A stretch of 64,000 bases of DNA from Saprospiraceae bacterium (GTDB lineage: Bacteria > Bacteroidota > Bacteroidia > Chitinophagales > Saprospiraceae), in the NCBI GenBank assembly GCA_016715405.1, contig JADKAE010000023.1:34809-98808 (forward strand). Reading direction: 5' to 3'. The translations under genes and the position numbers were made by a program. Shown here piece by piece: positions 1 through 9,386 of this stretch. Every line of letters begins with the position of its first letter. Within the stretch, counting starts at the first letter, position 1. The notes beneath the pieces were generated by a model. It saw only the letters and a program-made list of their open reading frames with translations, had not been told where the DNA came from and did not search any database.

Positions 1-821
1 AGACTACCGTTTTGTCCGCTACAATTGGCAGGTACCGAGGTGACCAATGACAAATTCAATGCCGAGTTTGGCCCTTGTACACTAATAGGGCCTACTACAA
101 CGGTATTATTATTGCCGGAAGTAACCGTGCAGTAATAGTTGCCTTTTGCCAGGTTGTTGAGCAGGGGTTGGGTAGTATTGGCGCCGGTACTCCAGTGGTA
201 CGAAATAGGATTTGCACCGCCAGAAGAAGAGAGCGAAATACTTCCGTTAGTATTACCAAAACAGGTTACGTGTGACACATTTTGTATAGCGGCCTGCAGC
301 GGCAACAAGGGCGGGCAATTTTGGGCAAAAGCGTATAAGCCCGCCGTATTTTGTTGTCCCACCTGGGAAACGATTCGGGTAGGACAAATACCGTAGATAG
401 TAGGATAAAATGAAATCTGATAAAGCGCGCCGATAGAGGCATTATCGATAATAGGATAAGGTACGCCCGTCGTCCAGTTGCCCTGGGTATTGGGGCCGAT
501 ACCATATATTGCGCTGACAGGCGTGTTTGCATCGGCTTCAATAGCAAAAACCATAATCTGGTTAGTACCGTTGGGGCCATAGGCTTCATACAAATCTGCC
601 AGGGCATGCGTTTGGTGGTAATTCCAGCAAGGCCCGCACCAGGTGGCAAAAATATCCAGAAATACGACTTTGCCCTGGTTGAGATAGTCGTACAACGTAT
701 GTGTTTGGCCATTGATATCGGTTGCCGTGAAGTTGGGTGGCAAACTGCCGTTGGGCAATTGGGCTTGGGAAATACCTAACAGGCTACACCATAGGCCTAA
801 GGTGAGTAGAATTTTACGCAT
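1..821 (-). CDS. Secreted thioredoxin-like protein with SprB-type repeat (partial, runs off window start)
   Basis: Reading leftward from ATG at 821, the protein starts with a signal peptide (MRKILLTLGLWCSLLGISQA) followed by a TlpA/AhpC-type thioredoxin fold. The redox motif ATWCGPCW lies about 50 residues in and is followed by the usual helix. After about residue 190 the sequence changes to a repeat-like segment (CFGNTNGSISLSSSGGANP, then YHWSTG and YYCTVTSGN), which matches the SprB repeat found in large T9SS cargo adhesins. The protein is therefore exported and probably carried to the surface, with a thiol-disulfide domain ahead of adhesin-like repeats. The C-terminus, where a T9SS sorting domain would be expected, lies outside the window. 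It is divergent from the ABC transporter gene that begins at 1005. Domain assignment is from motifs only. Confidence 0.85.
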   Translation of the reverse strand, partial: MRKILLTLGLWCSLLGISQAQLPNGSLPPNFTATDINGQTHTLYDYLNQGKVVFLDIFATWCGPCWNYHQTHALADLYEAYGPNGTNQIMVFAIEADANTPVSAIYGIGPNTQGNWTTGVPYPIIDNASIGALYQISFYPTIYGICPTRIVSQVGQQNTAGLYAFAQNCPPLLPLQAAIQNVSHVTCFGNTNGSISLSSSGGANPISYHWSTGANTTQPLLNNLAKGNYYCTVTSGNNNTVVVGPISVQGPNSALNLSLVTSVPANCSGQNGS

Positions 822-1004
822 GGATTCTGAGTTTTGTTGGCAGATAGTCTTGTCGTTTCCTAATAAATTTGTTAGTCCACAAAAATAGAAAACAATAATT
901 GCTACTATTTACAAAACATCAAAATATAATCTATTTAAAAAAAATAACCCGCAGATATCCGGCTTCGGGACTAAAGCTTGTCTTATTTTTGGCTTTGTCA
1001 AAAA

Positions 1005-1801
1005 ATGAATATAATGCAACCACATGGTCACTCAGTCATCCGGATACGGGATTTGCGCAAGCGATATGATAAAAACGAAGTACTACACGGCATCGACCTC
1101 GACGTATACAGCGGCCAGATTATCGGCTATATCGGCCCCAACGGCGCCGGCAAATCTACCACCGTGCGCATACTTGCCGGGCTTGATGGGTCGTACGAAG
1201 GCCAGGTAGAGGTGGCAGGTTTCGACCTAAAAAAGGACAATATTGAAGTCAAAAAAATAATGGGTTATGTGCCCGAAAACGCCGAATTATACGACGTTTT
1301 GACGCCCATGGAATTTTGCTGCTCGCCGGGCGGCTCCACCATCTTGCCGACGACGTGATCACCGAGCGCGCCACGCAGATGTTGCAATACTTCGGCCTGG
1401 GCGACAATTTGCACCAACGCATGGATACTTTTTCAAAAGGCATGCGACAAAAAGTACTGCTCATCTCCGGCTTATTGCACAATCCGCAAATCATCTTTCT
1501 GGACGAGCCGCTGTCGGGTCTCGACGCCAATGCCGTCATTTTGGTAAAAGAAATCATCTCCAAGCTGGCAGCCGAGGGAAAAACCATATTCTATTGCTCA
1601 CACATGATGGATGTGGTAGAAAAAATCTCGCATCGCATCATCTTAATAGCCAATGGCACCATTATCGCCGACGGGCCGATAGAAACGCTGCGCAGCCAGG
1701 AAGGGGAAAGCCTGGAGCATATCTTTTCACAGCTTACCGGCGGACAAGATTTTGACCGTATGGCCGACGATTTCCTGAGCGCTTTCAAACCCAATTCGTA
1801 G
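1005..1801 (+). CDS. ABC transporter ATP-binding protein (one frameshift)
   Basis: This is the ATPase of an ABC-2 type exporter, about 265 residues once the frame is repaired. Visible motifs are Walker A GPNGAGKST, a degenerate signature FSKGMRQK, Walker B IIFLDEPLSGLD and the switch histidine in YCSH. The frame breaks at the T run 1314-1317: adding one T gives a continuous PMEFLLLAGRLHHLADD, which is the expected Q-loop region. I therefore treat it as one gene with a one-base deletion, probably a consensus error. ATG 1005 is preferred to TTG 978; ATG 1014 is also possible. A TATTTTTG box at 984-991 resembles a Bacteroidota -7 element. It ends 3 nt before the permease ATG, so the two are translationally close and form one transporter. 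The substrate cannot be told from sequence. Confidence 0.88.
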
Positions 1802-1804
1802 CCC

Positions 1805-3486
1805 ATGAACAAAGTGCTTTTGAAAATAGTCGCGTTATTCGCCCCGCTTTGGCGCGGCGTGGGTGTAGATACCGGGCAGATGATGGCTATACTCGAGGCC
1901 AGGCTGCTCATGGATGGGCGCAGGGTTTCCGTATTCGGCCAAAACCGGCAAACCGCTGAGCCGAAGCGCCAGGACCTGCTGGGCATGGCCGTTTTTTTCT
2001 TCATCGGCTTGTTTATGCTCACCTTGTTTGACGCCTTCAAACAACCCGCCACTGCCCTAACTGTATACTTCACCGTGTGGATGTTCATGCTGGCTATGAC
2101 GCTCATCTCCGATTTCACCGATGTGCTCATCGACGTGCGGGACAACCTGATCATTCTTCCCCGTCCGGTAAGCGATCGAACTGTGGCCATAGCCCGGCTG
2201 TTGCATATCGGCATATATCTGTTTAAAATCACGCTGGCATATGTCATTCCGGCCCTGATTTTTACCAGCATCGCCTGGTGGCCGTTGGGCGGGCTTGTAT
2301 TCATCTTACAGGTTTTTCTCAGCGAGATCATCGTTATCTTTTTTGTCAACCTCACCTATTTATTCATTCTACGCATTACCAGCCCCAAGCGCTTCCGTGA
2401 GATAATAAGTTGGTTTCAGATTGCTTTTTCGGTTATTGTACTCAGTTCTTATTATTTGCTGCCGCAATTGCTCGATTTTAGCACACTTCGGGAAGTTAAC
2501 GTACTTGATATACCGGCCTCCTATTTTTTGCCTTCCACCTGGGTAGCCTCTCTATGGCCTATCATCGGCCAAGGCCAATGGAACGCCAACGTGTTGATGC
2601 TGGGCGCCCTGGCTTTTGTCACGCCCCTGGTGGCCATTTTCTGATATCAGAAGTACTGGCCAAACATTTCAACCGCAAGCTGATGGCGCTGGCAGAAGGC
2701 AGCAGCAGCGAACCTGAAAAAGAAAACAAGGCCGTTTTTGCAGCCCATAAAAATTACCGCGCTATGCTCGCCGGACTCGTAACCCGCACGCCGGCGGAAC
2801 ATGCCGCCTTTGAATGGGCTTGGGCCATGGCCACGAGAAGTCGCGATTACAAACTCAAATCGTATCCTTCGATGGCCTTTGCCGTTGTGTTATTTTTCTA
2901 TTACTCGTTGCAAGGAAGTGGCAGCTTACAAGACCGCTGGGCCGAAATGTCGGCGGGAAAATGGCACGTGCTGCTGATCTATCTGTGTTGGATGACGCTG
3001 ACAACTATGCTTTACAATAGCGTGTACACCAATAAACACAAAGCCGCCTGGATTTTCCACGCAAGTCCGCTCAAACACCCCGGGCCTTTATTCTCGGGCA
3101 CTTTCCTGGCCATTCTCACGGGTTATTACACCCCATTTTTCCTGGTTATCGGCATTGGGATGATGTTTATCTGGGGCCTCGGCATTGCCCCCGATTTACT
3201 GTTGGGGTATGCCAATACGGTTTTCCTCACGCTGCTGGGCCAGCTGATGAGTTCCAAACGACTCCTCCCCTTTTCCAGTAGCTGGGCCAACCAGCGCAAG
3301 GGTTCCAATGTATTCATAGCTATATTAAGTATGCTGTTGATAGGCGTAATAGGTATGTTGCACTATTTCATCGCGGGTAAAATATGGATTACCCTGCCCG
3401 TGGCGGTTGTCGTCGGATTTGGCAGCTGGGCGCTGCTACGATCCTACCGGCAGGTGAAGTGGTCTTCTGTTAATGAAATCATATAA
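1805..3486 (+). CDS. ABC-2 type exporter permease (one frameshift)
   Basis: This large integral membrane protein (about 560 residues after repair) has many hydrophobic segments: the first near residues 60-100 (MAVFFFIGLFMLTLF), then several more, ending with LLIGVIGMLHYFIAG and a final segment before the C-terminus. The frame breaks at the T run 2637-2640: one more T reads PLVAIFLISEVLAKHFN without interruption. It directly follows the ATPase gene and must be its membrane partner. Its length and the long cytoplasmic stretch around residues 280-330 fit large ABC-2 permeases of Bacteroidota rather than a small drug-efflux permease. The substrate is unknown. Confidence 0.82.
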
Positions 3487-3515
3487 CCTGCACTTATACT
3501 TCCAATAATTTTATC

Positions 3516-4882
3516 TTGATGACACTTATGACAGCAGTAAAAAATATAACCCTGGTCGCTCTATTCCTTTTTCTGTCTGGATCAGGTTCTTGGGCGCAAA
3601 TGCCGGTCATCCTGTCGCCACAGGAGCAGGCAAAAGTGCAGGATGAATGGCTCAAGAACAGGGTTGCAACCGTGCTGCCCGAGCTTATGCGTCGCAGCGG
3701 CATAGATATGTGGCTATTGATCGGCAGGGAATACAACGAAGACCCTGTGCTCAAAACCATGCTGCCGGCTACTTGGCTCTCTGCGCGCCGCACTACCATG
3801 CTAGTCATCTACGACACCGGCGATACCCTCGAAACGCTGGCCTGTGCCCGCTACAACATCGGCGAGGTATTCCGCAACGCCTGGGACCCCGAGCGGCAGC
3901 CTGACCAGCGGCAGCGCCTGCGCGAAATTATTGCGACCCGAAGCGCGAAACGGCTCGGCGGCAACCGCTCAGCGCACTGGGGGCATGCCGACGGGCTTTC
4001 ATCCTTTCACTATGAGCAACGGCGCGAAGTACTGCCCGAAAAATTCCACTCCCGCATCGTATCGGCCGAAGCCCTGGCGGTAGGCTGGCTCGAAACCCGC
4101 ACAGCGGCAGAGCTGGTAGTCTACGAGCAAATCTGCCGTATTGCGCACACCATCATCGCCGAAGGATTCTCCGAACAGGTCATACAACCCGGCATCACTA
4201 CCACTGAAGATGTGGTGTGGTGGTATCGCCACCGCATCGAACAACTCGGCCTCGGCGCCTGGTTTCATCCTACGGTGGATGTACAGCGCAAAGACCCCGC
4301 CGCGACCGGCGAAAAGCGCAACTTCGCCAATCGCCCCGATCCGGAAGTCATTATGCCGGGCGATCTCATTCACGTAGATTTCGGGGTTAGCTACCTGGGG
4401 CTCCACACCGACACCCAGGAAAACGCCTATGTGCTGCAAGCCGGCGAGACAGCGCCGCCCGCTTATATCGAAGCCGCCTACAACAAAGGGCTCCAGCTTA
4501 TGGATATCCTCACCGGCGAATTTGCTACCGGCCGTACCGGCAACGAAATACTGGCCTCCACATTGGCAAAAGCCAAAGCAAAAGGCTTGCGGCCCAGTAT
4601 CTACACCCACCCCATCGGCTACCACGGCCACGGCGCAGGGCCTACCATCGGCTTGTGGGACCAACAGGGCGGCGTGCCCAACAACGGCGATTACCCGCTT
4701 TATCCCAATACCTGCTATGCTATAGAGCTCAACCACACCATCTTTGTACCGGAGTGGAACAAAGATATCCGCATTATGCTGGAGGAAAATGCCGTTTTCG
4801 ACGGCAATACGGTACGCTATATCGACGGACGCCAACGGGAATTGTTTTTGATCCCCGCCCCGTGGCCACCCACGGGCAATAA
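3516..4882 (+). CDS. Secreted M24-family aminopeptidase (Xaa-Pro type)
   Basis: A signal peptide (residues 1-27, ending GSWAQ) precedes an N-terminal creatinase-like domain and a pita-bread M24 metallopeptidase domain. The five metal ligands are all present: D288 in HVDFG, D299 in HTDTQ, a histidine in YHGHGAG (H370/H372), E404 in AIELN and a glutamate of MLEEN. The activity is predicted to be removal of N-terminal residues, often before proline, from peptides in the periplasm or outside the cell. The frame stays open past the expected end (DGRQRELFLIP) and runs into the next gene. A TAA at 4880-4882, one frame off, would end this gene if a base were missing just upstream, for example in the C run near 4852-4860. 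The end given here assumes that. Confidence 0.8.
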
Positions 4883-4892
4883 ACAATATGCT

Positions 4893-6860
4893 ATGCTACA
4901 TTTCAGGATGTGGATTGCCCAACTATTGTGGTTTGGCGCAATGCCGGCAGCGGTTTACGCCCAATGGACCCCTATCCAAACCGGCATTCCCGGGAGTATG
5001 GCCGACCTGTATTTTACCAATGCCCAAACCGGGTTTATCGTGGGCGACCGCAGCATATACCGCAGCACCGACGCCGGAATGAATTGGTTGCCCGCAAGCT
5101 TCCAGGACGGCTCAGCCGAACAAGCGATTTATGACCGAACCCGTTTTCGCGCCGTTTATTTCTGTCCATCCATATGCAACAAAGGATACGCCGTTGGGCA
5201 GGATACGCTACTGCAGCAAGGCGTATGTTTTGAAACCAGCGATCTGGGGTTGTCGTGGCAAATCTTTCAGCCGGTGGCCAACCCGCCGGCATCCTGGAAC
5301 GACCTCGTGATCATTAACAACACCATATTTATGGGCGGCGACGGAGGCCGGTTTGTCATCAAACACCCTTTTAACCCCAACTGGACTGAAGCCACCACGC
5401 CGCCTTTGGGTGATATCCACTCAGTATGGTTTAGCGGCGCCTCGCCGGGGGGATTGACGGCTACCAGCCAGGGGCTCTATTATTCTTCTGATGTAGGCGC
5501 CAACTGGGCGAAAGTAATCGACGGGCCTATGACCGGCGCAGTCGCAGGATTCTCAAAAGGATTCGCCGCCGGAGGTCATCAGCTATTCAGGGCGACCCCG
5601 CCAAATGCAGTGACGCCCTGGGCGCCGGTTTTCGAATTTCCCGATTCAGCCCAAACGTCGTGTTTGACGCTGCGCTGGTTTAGCGTAGAAGACGCAAGCC
5701 TGGGCGGCGCCAACGGCGTGTACAAACGCATCGCAGACGAGGTATGGGAATGGCAGCCTTCCTCGCAAGGCTATCCCGTATGGGCTTTATTTTTTTTAAA
5801 TAATCAAACCGGCTATGCCCTCAGTGAAAACGGAATTTTATTAAAAACAGAAAACGCAGGGGGCCCTACCCTGCCCTACGTAGATTTTGAATATCAAACC
5901 ACCGGTTGTCTGGGTGATACCGTTGTTTTCAGACACAAAGGTTATAGCGGCAATACCTACCAATGGACAGTTAATGACAGCCTCATTGCCGGCGCCGGCG
6001 ACAGCCTCGTCTGGCATTTTGATACGCCCGGCGTATATGAAATTGGGCTTACGGGCACAAATAGCGATTTGAGCAATACCTACACCCGGCAGATAGTAAT
6101 CACACCTTATCCAGATATTACCATGCCGGTATTTCCGCAGCAGGATACCCTGTGCCTGGATGACGATGCATTCATCATATTAGAAGACAGTCAGCCCGAT
6201 GTACTTTATACTGTTTACCAACAGCCGGGGGCGGTGTTTGTCGATACGATTTCCGGCACGGGCGGCTCGTTATGGATATCTGTGGGTTCATTAGCTGCCG
6301 ATGCGCAATACACCGTATCGGCTCAAAACATACAAAGCGGATGTTTCACCTTCTTTGGAGACACGCTAACCCTAACCGTTGTGTTGCCTCCCCAACCCGA
6401 AATAACACTTTTGGGCGATAGCCTGTACGTTTTGCCCGCTGATGCTGCCTCTTACGACTGGTATTACAATGAGCAACCCATACAGGAAGTGAACGGGCCG
6501 GTATTGCCCCTGTTGGGAGAAGGTTCCTACAGCGTAATACTGACAGACAGCATTGGATGCAGGTCGGAGGCCTCGCCGTTAGTTGTCGTACTTATCGATG
6601 TGGATCAGCCCCGGAATGTCGTTTTTGAAGTGTTTCCCAATCCCAGCGATGGCCGCATGAGGTTTGTTTTTAATAATAATAAAATACCCCGCCGCATACA
6701 TTTTTACGATTTGCTGGGGCGTTTGCGGTATTCGGTAGATTGGCCGAAGGGGGCAAGCAGCCAGATAGTAGAACTGCCTGCCGCTTTTCCCAGCGGTTAT
6801 TTTTATTGGAAAGCGGAAGGTGAAAACTGGATAGAGAGCGGAAAAGGCATAAAAAGATAG
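4893..6860 (+). CDS. T9SS-secreted protein with photosynthesis-stability/BNR-like repeats and sorting domain
   Basis: ATG 4893 opens a clear second signal peptide (MLHFRMWIAQLLWFGAMPA, cleaved after VYAQ), so I treat this as a separate gene of 655 residues although it is in frame with the peptidase upstream. Residues 25-310 show repeated motifs of the beta-propeller/BNR kind (DLYFTNAQTGFIVGD, YRSTDAGMNW, YYSSDVGANW, WALFFLNNQTGYALS). A PKD-like segment follows (FRHKGYSGNTYQWTVND). The last 80 residues form a T9SS type A sorting domain (FEVFPNPSDGRMRFVF, then FYDLLGRLRYSV, then FPSGYFYWKAEG). It is predicted to reach the cell surface or medium through T9SS. The binding target is unknown. It ends tail to tail against the methyltransferase-like gene, with no spacing. 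Confidence 0.82.
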   Translation: MLHFRMWIAQLLWFGAMPAAVYAQWTPIQTGIPGSMADLYFTNAQTGFIVGDRSIYRSTDAGMNWLPASFQDGSAEQAIYDRTRFRAVYFCPSICNKGYAVGQDTLLQQGVCFETSDLGLSWQIFQPVANPPASWNDLVIINNTIFMGGDGGRFVIKHPFNPNWTEATTPPLGDIHSVWFSGASPGGLTATSQGLYYSSDVGANWAKVIDGPMTGAVAGFSKGFAAGGHQLFRATPPNAVTPWAPVFEFPDSAQTSCLTLRWFSVEDASLGGANGVYKRIADEVWEWQPSSQGYPVWALFFLNNQTGYALSENGILLKTENAGGPTLPYVDFEYQTTGCLGDTVVFRHKGYSGNTYQWTVNDSLIAGAGDSLVWHFDTPGVYEIGLTGTNSDLSNTYTRQIVITPYPDITMPVFPQQDTLCLDDDAFIILEDSQPDVLYTVYQQPGAVFVDTISGTGGSLWISVGSLAADAQYTVSAQNIQSGCFTFFGDTLTLTVVLPPQPEITLLGDSLYVLPADAASYDWYYNEQPIQEVNGPVLPLLGEGSYSVILTDSIGCRSEASPLVVVLIDVDQPRNVVFEVFPNPSDGRMRFVFNNNKIPRRIHFYDLLGRLRYSVDWPKGASSQIVELPAAFPSGYFYWKAEGENWIESGKGIKR

Positions 6861-7325
6861 TCAAATCCAAGGCAAAAACATGCCGCTGGTCTTCTGGTAT
6901 TCGGCGTAATCCGGATACCTCTCCTGCAACAAACTTTCCTCGTAACGCGCCTTCAAAATAAACAACACGAGCAGGCTTAGAAATACGATAAACCGGAACG
7001 TATTTTCCGAGTAAAGGGCAAAACCCAGCGAAGCCCACAAGATGCCCGAGTATATGGGGTGGCGAACGTATTTGTATACGCCCGATCTGACCAACTTACC
7101 GCTCGATATAGGAGTTGGGAATGGCGAAAGGTTGGTATTAATAGCTAAAAATGCCAGTAAGGTGAGTACACTTGCGAAAATAGAAACGTACAATCCAATC
7201 GTTCTCAACACATCAGTCACCTCGATATCTATAGCAGGTATCCTAATAATATACACGAAAAAAAGTACAAATTGCAAAACGACAAAAACAACGTCTTTTT
7301 GGGCGGGTGTTCCTGTTGCGCTCAT
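6861..7325 (-). CDS. Isoprenylcysteine carboxyl methyltransferase-like membrane protein
   Basis: This 154-residue protein has three to four membrane segments and the family signature YKYVRHPIYSGILW, followed by a second membrane segment and ARYEESLLQERYPDYAEYQ near the C-terminus. This is the ICMT/PEMT-like fold, in which the RHP motif and the terminal acidic segment bind S-adenosylmethionine. Bacterial members methylate membrane lipids or unknown substrates; prenylcysteine methylation is not implied. It is convergent with the T9SS cargo gene (stop codons abut) and is followed on its 5' side by a repeat array. The substrate is unknown. Confidence 0.8.
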   Translation of the reverse strand: MSATGTPAQKDVVFVVLQFVLFFVYIIRIPAIDIEVTDVLRTIGLYVSIFASVLTLLAFLAINTNLSPFPTPISSGKLVRSGVYKYVRHPIYSGILWASLGFALYSENTFRFIVFLSLLVLFILKARYEESLLQERYPDYAEYQKTSGMFLPWI

Positions 7326-7344
7326 TTTACTGTTTTTTTTTGTA

Positions 7345-7520
7345 ATTGTTTAGCGATTGGGTTTAGCGTTAGGGTTTAGCGATTGGGTTTAGCGTTAGGT
7401 TTAGCGTTAGGGTTTGGTTTTCTATATACACATACAGCTAAACCCAATCGCTAAACTGCGAACGCACTAAACCCAATCGCTAAACTGCGAACGCACTAAA
7501 CCCTACTAAACAATTACGTT
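7345..7520. repeat. Intergenic inverted repeat, TTTAGCG 13-mer family, copy 1
   Basis: The left arm alternates the 13-mers TTTAGCGATTGGG and TTTAGCGTTAGGG. After a short AT spacer (TATATACACATACAGC), the right arm reads the complement (AAACCCAATCGCTAAA, repeated). The whole can fold into a long imperfect hairpin. Two related copies lie at 39.0 kb and 47.7 kb. It fills much of the 397-nt gap before ahcY; the rest of that gap is AT-rich and ends in the ahcY promoter. Confidence 0.9.
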
Positions 7521-7657
7521 AATACAAAGGCATTTCCGCGAAGATAGTAAAACTATCGTAATACAAAAAAAGAACAAAAAAAATTTATTCGTTTAAACGA
7601 GTTTTGTTTGTTTTATTTAAATTATTACAAAAAAACGACCAATCCAGTGATCAAAGA

Positions 7658-7688
7658 TTGACTTACCCTGTTGAAATAGCTAACTTTG
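7658..7688 (+). promoter_or_regulatory. Bacteroidota-type promoter for ahcY
   Basis: TAACTTTG at 7681-7688 matches the Bacteroidota -7 consensus TAnnTTTG exactly, with TTG at 7658-7660 as the -33 element, 20 nt upstream. The expected transcript start is a few bases after 7688, giving a leader of roughly 25-30 nt before the ATG at 7723. No S-adenosylhomocysteine riboswitch fits in so short a leader. Confidence 0.6.
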
Positions 7689-7722
7689 CACCTCGAATTT
7701 TAAAACTGTAAAAGACTTCTCA

Positions 7723-9036
7723 ATGCAGACTGTAGAAACAACAGTAAAGTACAAAGTAAAAGATATCACCCTGGCAGAATGGGGCCGCAAGGAAATCGAG
7801 CTGGCCGAAGCCGAAATGCCGGGTCTCATGGCTCTGCGCGAGCAATACGGCGCCTCTAAGCCCCTGCGCGGCGCGCGTATCGCCGGTTGCCTGCACATGA
7901 CCATCCAGACCGCCGTATTGATCGAGACATTGCTCGAACTCGGCGCTGAAGTGAGCTGGTCGTCGTGCAATATCTTCTCTACGCAAGACCATGCCGCTGC
8001 CGCTATTGCCGCCAAAGGCATCCCCGTTTACGCGTGGAAAGGTTTGAACGAAGAAGAATTCTGGTGGTGTATCGAGCAAACGCTGTACGCTTTTGAAGGC
8101 GGCCAACCGCTCAACATGATCCTCGACGACGGCGGCGACCTTACCAATATCGTATTGGACAAACACCCCGAACTCATCAACGATATCCGCGGCCTCAGCG
8201 AAGAAACCACCACAGGCGTACACCGCCTCTATGAGCGCGTAGAAAAAGGCACCCTACCCATGCCCGCCATCAACGTGAACGACTCGGTGACTAAATCGAA
8301 ATTCGACAACAAATACGGCTGCAAAGAATCGCTGGTGGACGCCATCCGTCGCGCCACCGACATCATGATGGCCGGAAAAGTAGCCGTCGTAGCAGGTTAC
8401 GGTGACGTAGGCAAAGGCTCTGCCGCCTCGCTGCGCGGCGCCGGCTGCCGCGTATTGGTCACCGAAATCGACCCCATCTGCGCCCTCCAGGCCGCCATGG
8501 ACGGCTACGAAGTGACCAAGATGAGCAATGCCATCCCCAGAGCCGATATCATTGTGACTGCCACCGGCAACTGCGATATCGTGACGGGCGAGCACTTCCT
8601 GCTGATGAAAGACAAAGCCATCGTGTGCAATATCGGCCACTTCGACAACGAAATCGACGTAGCCTGGTTGAACGACAACTACGGCCATTCGCTGGTAAAT
8701 ATCAAACCGCAGGTAGACAAATACACCGTTAACGGCAAAGACTTGATCCTGCTGGCAGAAGGCCGCCTGGTAAACCTGGGCTGCGCCACCGGCCACCCCT
8801 CGTTTGTGATGTCGAACTCGTTTACCAACCAGGTCATTGCACAGATCGAACTGTGGACTAATGCCGACAATTACGAAAATAAGGTCTATACGCTGCCCAA
8901 ACACCTCGATGAGCAGGTAGCGCGCCTCCACCTGGCCAAAATCGGCGTTCAGCTCGAAGAGTTGAATGACAAGCAGGCCAATTATATCGGCGTGAAGAAA
9001 GACGGTCCGTTTAAGCCGGAGTATTACCGGTATTAA
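7723..9036 (+). CDS. ahcY: Adenosylhomocysteinase
   Basis: Cytosolic NAD-dependent enzyme that hydrolyses S-adenosylhomocysteine to adenosine and homocysteine, relieving product inhibition of methyltransferases. The protein is 437 residues, normal for the family, with no frameshift. Recognisable parts are the substrate-binding segment CLHMTIQTAVLIETL (H58), LDDGGDLT, SEETTTGVHRLY, catalytic K191 in SVTKSKFDN, the NAD motif GYGDVGKG (225-232), and the C-terminal KPEYYRY whose Lys/Tyr reach the neighbouring subunit. Homocysteine from this step is the substrate of MetH, also in this window (55.1-58.8 kb). A strong promoter lies just upstream and a hairpin array just downstream, so it is probably transcribed mainly alone. 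Confidence 0.98.
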   Translation: MQTVETTVKYKVKDITLAEWGRKEIELAEAEMPGLMALREQYGASKPLRGARIAGCLHMTIQTAVLIETLLELGAEVSWSSCNIFSTQDHAAAAIAAKGIPVYAWKGLNEEEFWWCIEQTLYAFEGGQPLNMILDDGGDLTNIVLDKHPELINDIRGLSEETTTGVHRLYERVEKGTLPMPAINVNDSVTKSKFDNKYGCKESLVDAIRRATDIMMAGKVAVVAGYGDVGKGSAASLRGAGCRVLVTEIDPICALQAAMDGYEVTKMSNAIPRADIIVTATGNCDIVTGEHFLLMKDKAIVCNIGHFDNEIDVAWLNDNYGHSLVNIKPQVDKYTVNGKDLILLAEGRLVNLGCATGHPSFVMSNSFTNQVIAQIELWTNADNYENKVYTLPKHLDEQVARLHLAKIGVQLEELNDKQANYIGVKKDGPFKPEYYRY

Positions 9037-9038
9037 CA

Positions 9039-9123
9039 GAGATGGGAGTGTGGGAGAGTGGGAGTGTGGGAGTGTGAGAAAGTATATGATCTCACCCTCT
9101 CACCCTCTCGCCCTCCCCCCCTC
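9039..9123. repeat. Intergenic inverted repeat, GGGAGTGT octamer family, copy 1
   Basis: The left arm contains GGGAGTGT octamers (9045-9078). After AAAGTATATGAT, the right arm is CTCACCCTCTCACCCTC and similar words. It can form a long imperfect hairpin between ahcY and yidD and may act as a terminator or mRNA-end structure. A second copy lies at 19.3 kb. Confidence 0.85.
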
Positions 9124-9134
9124 AAAACAAAGCC

Positions 9135-9386
9135 ATGTCCAACATCTTCAAGTGGCTCTTCATCCTGCCCATTCGCTTTTACCAATACAGCATCTCGCCG
9201 TTATTGGGGCCCAAGTGTCGGTTTCAGCCTACCTGTTCGCACTATATGGTGCAGGCCATCGAAGAGTGGGGCGTATTCAGGGGCGTTTGGCTGGGCTTGA
9301 AGCGCATATTCAAATGTCACCCGTGGGGGCCGTGGGGTTATGACCCGGTGCCGCCCAATCCAAAAAAAAATCACACCCATTCATGA
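9135..9386 (+). CDS. yidD: Membrane protein insertion efficiency factor YidD
   Basis: A small 83-residue protein matching YidD throughout: an amphipathic N-terminus (FKWLFILPIRFYQYSISPLLG), the conserved KCRFQPTCSHYMVQAIEEWG with its two cysteines, and KCHPWGPWGYDPVP. It sits at the inner face of the cytoplasmic membrane and assists insertion of membrane proteins by YidC. Its stop overlaps the start of the M28 peptidase gene by 4 nt (ATGA), which suggests coupled translation. Confidence 0.96.
   Translation: MSNIFKWLFILPIRFYQYSISPLLGPKCRFQPTCSHYMVQAIEEWGVFRGVWLGLKRIFKCHPWGPWGYDPVPPNPKKNHTHS

Noticed and set aside
3516..6860. Single 1114-residue peptidase-adhesin fusion
   Set aside because: An internal signal peptide and an out-of-frame stop at the right place suggest two genes joined by a one-base error.
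7345..7520. CRISPR array
   Set aside because: Repeats are 13 nt with no unique spacers of about 30 nt, and no cas genes are present.
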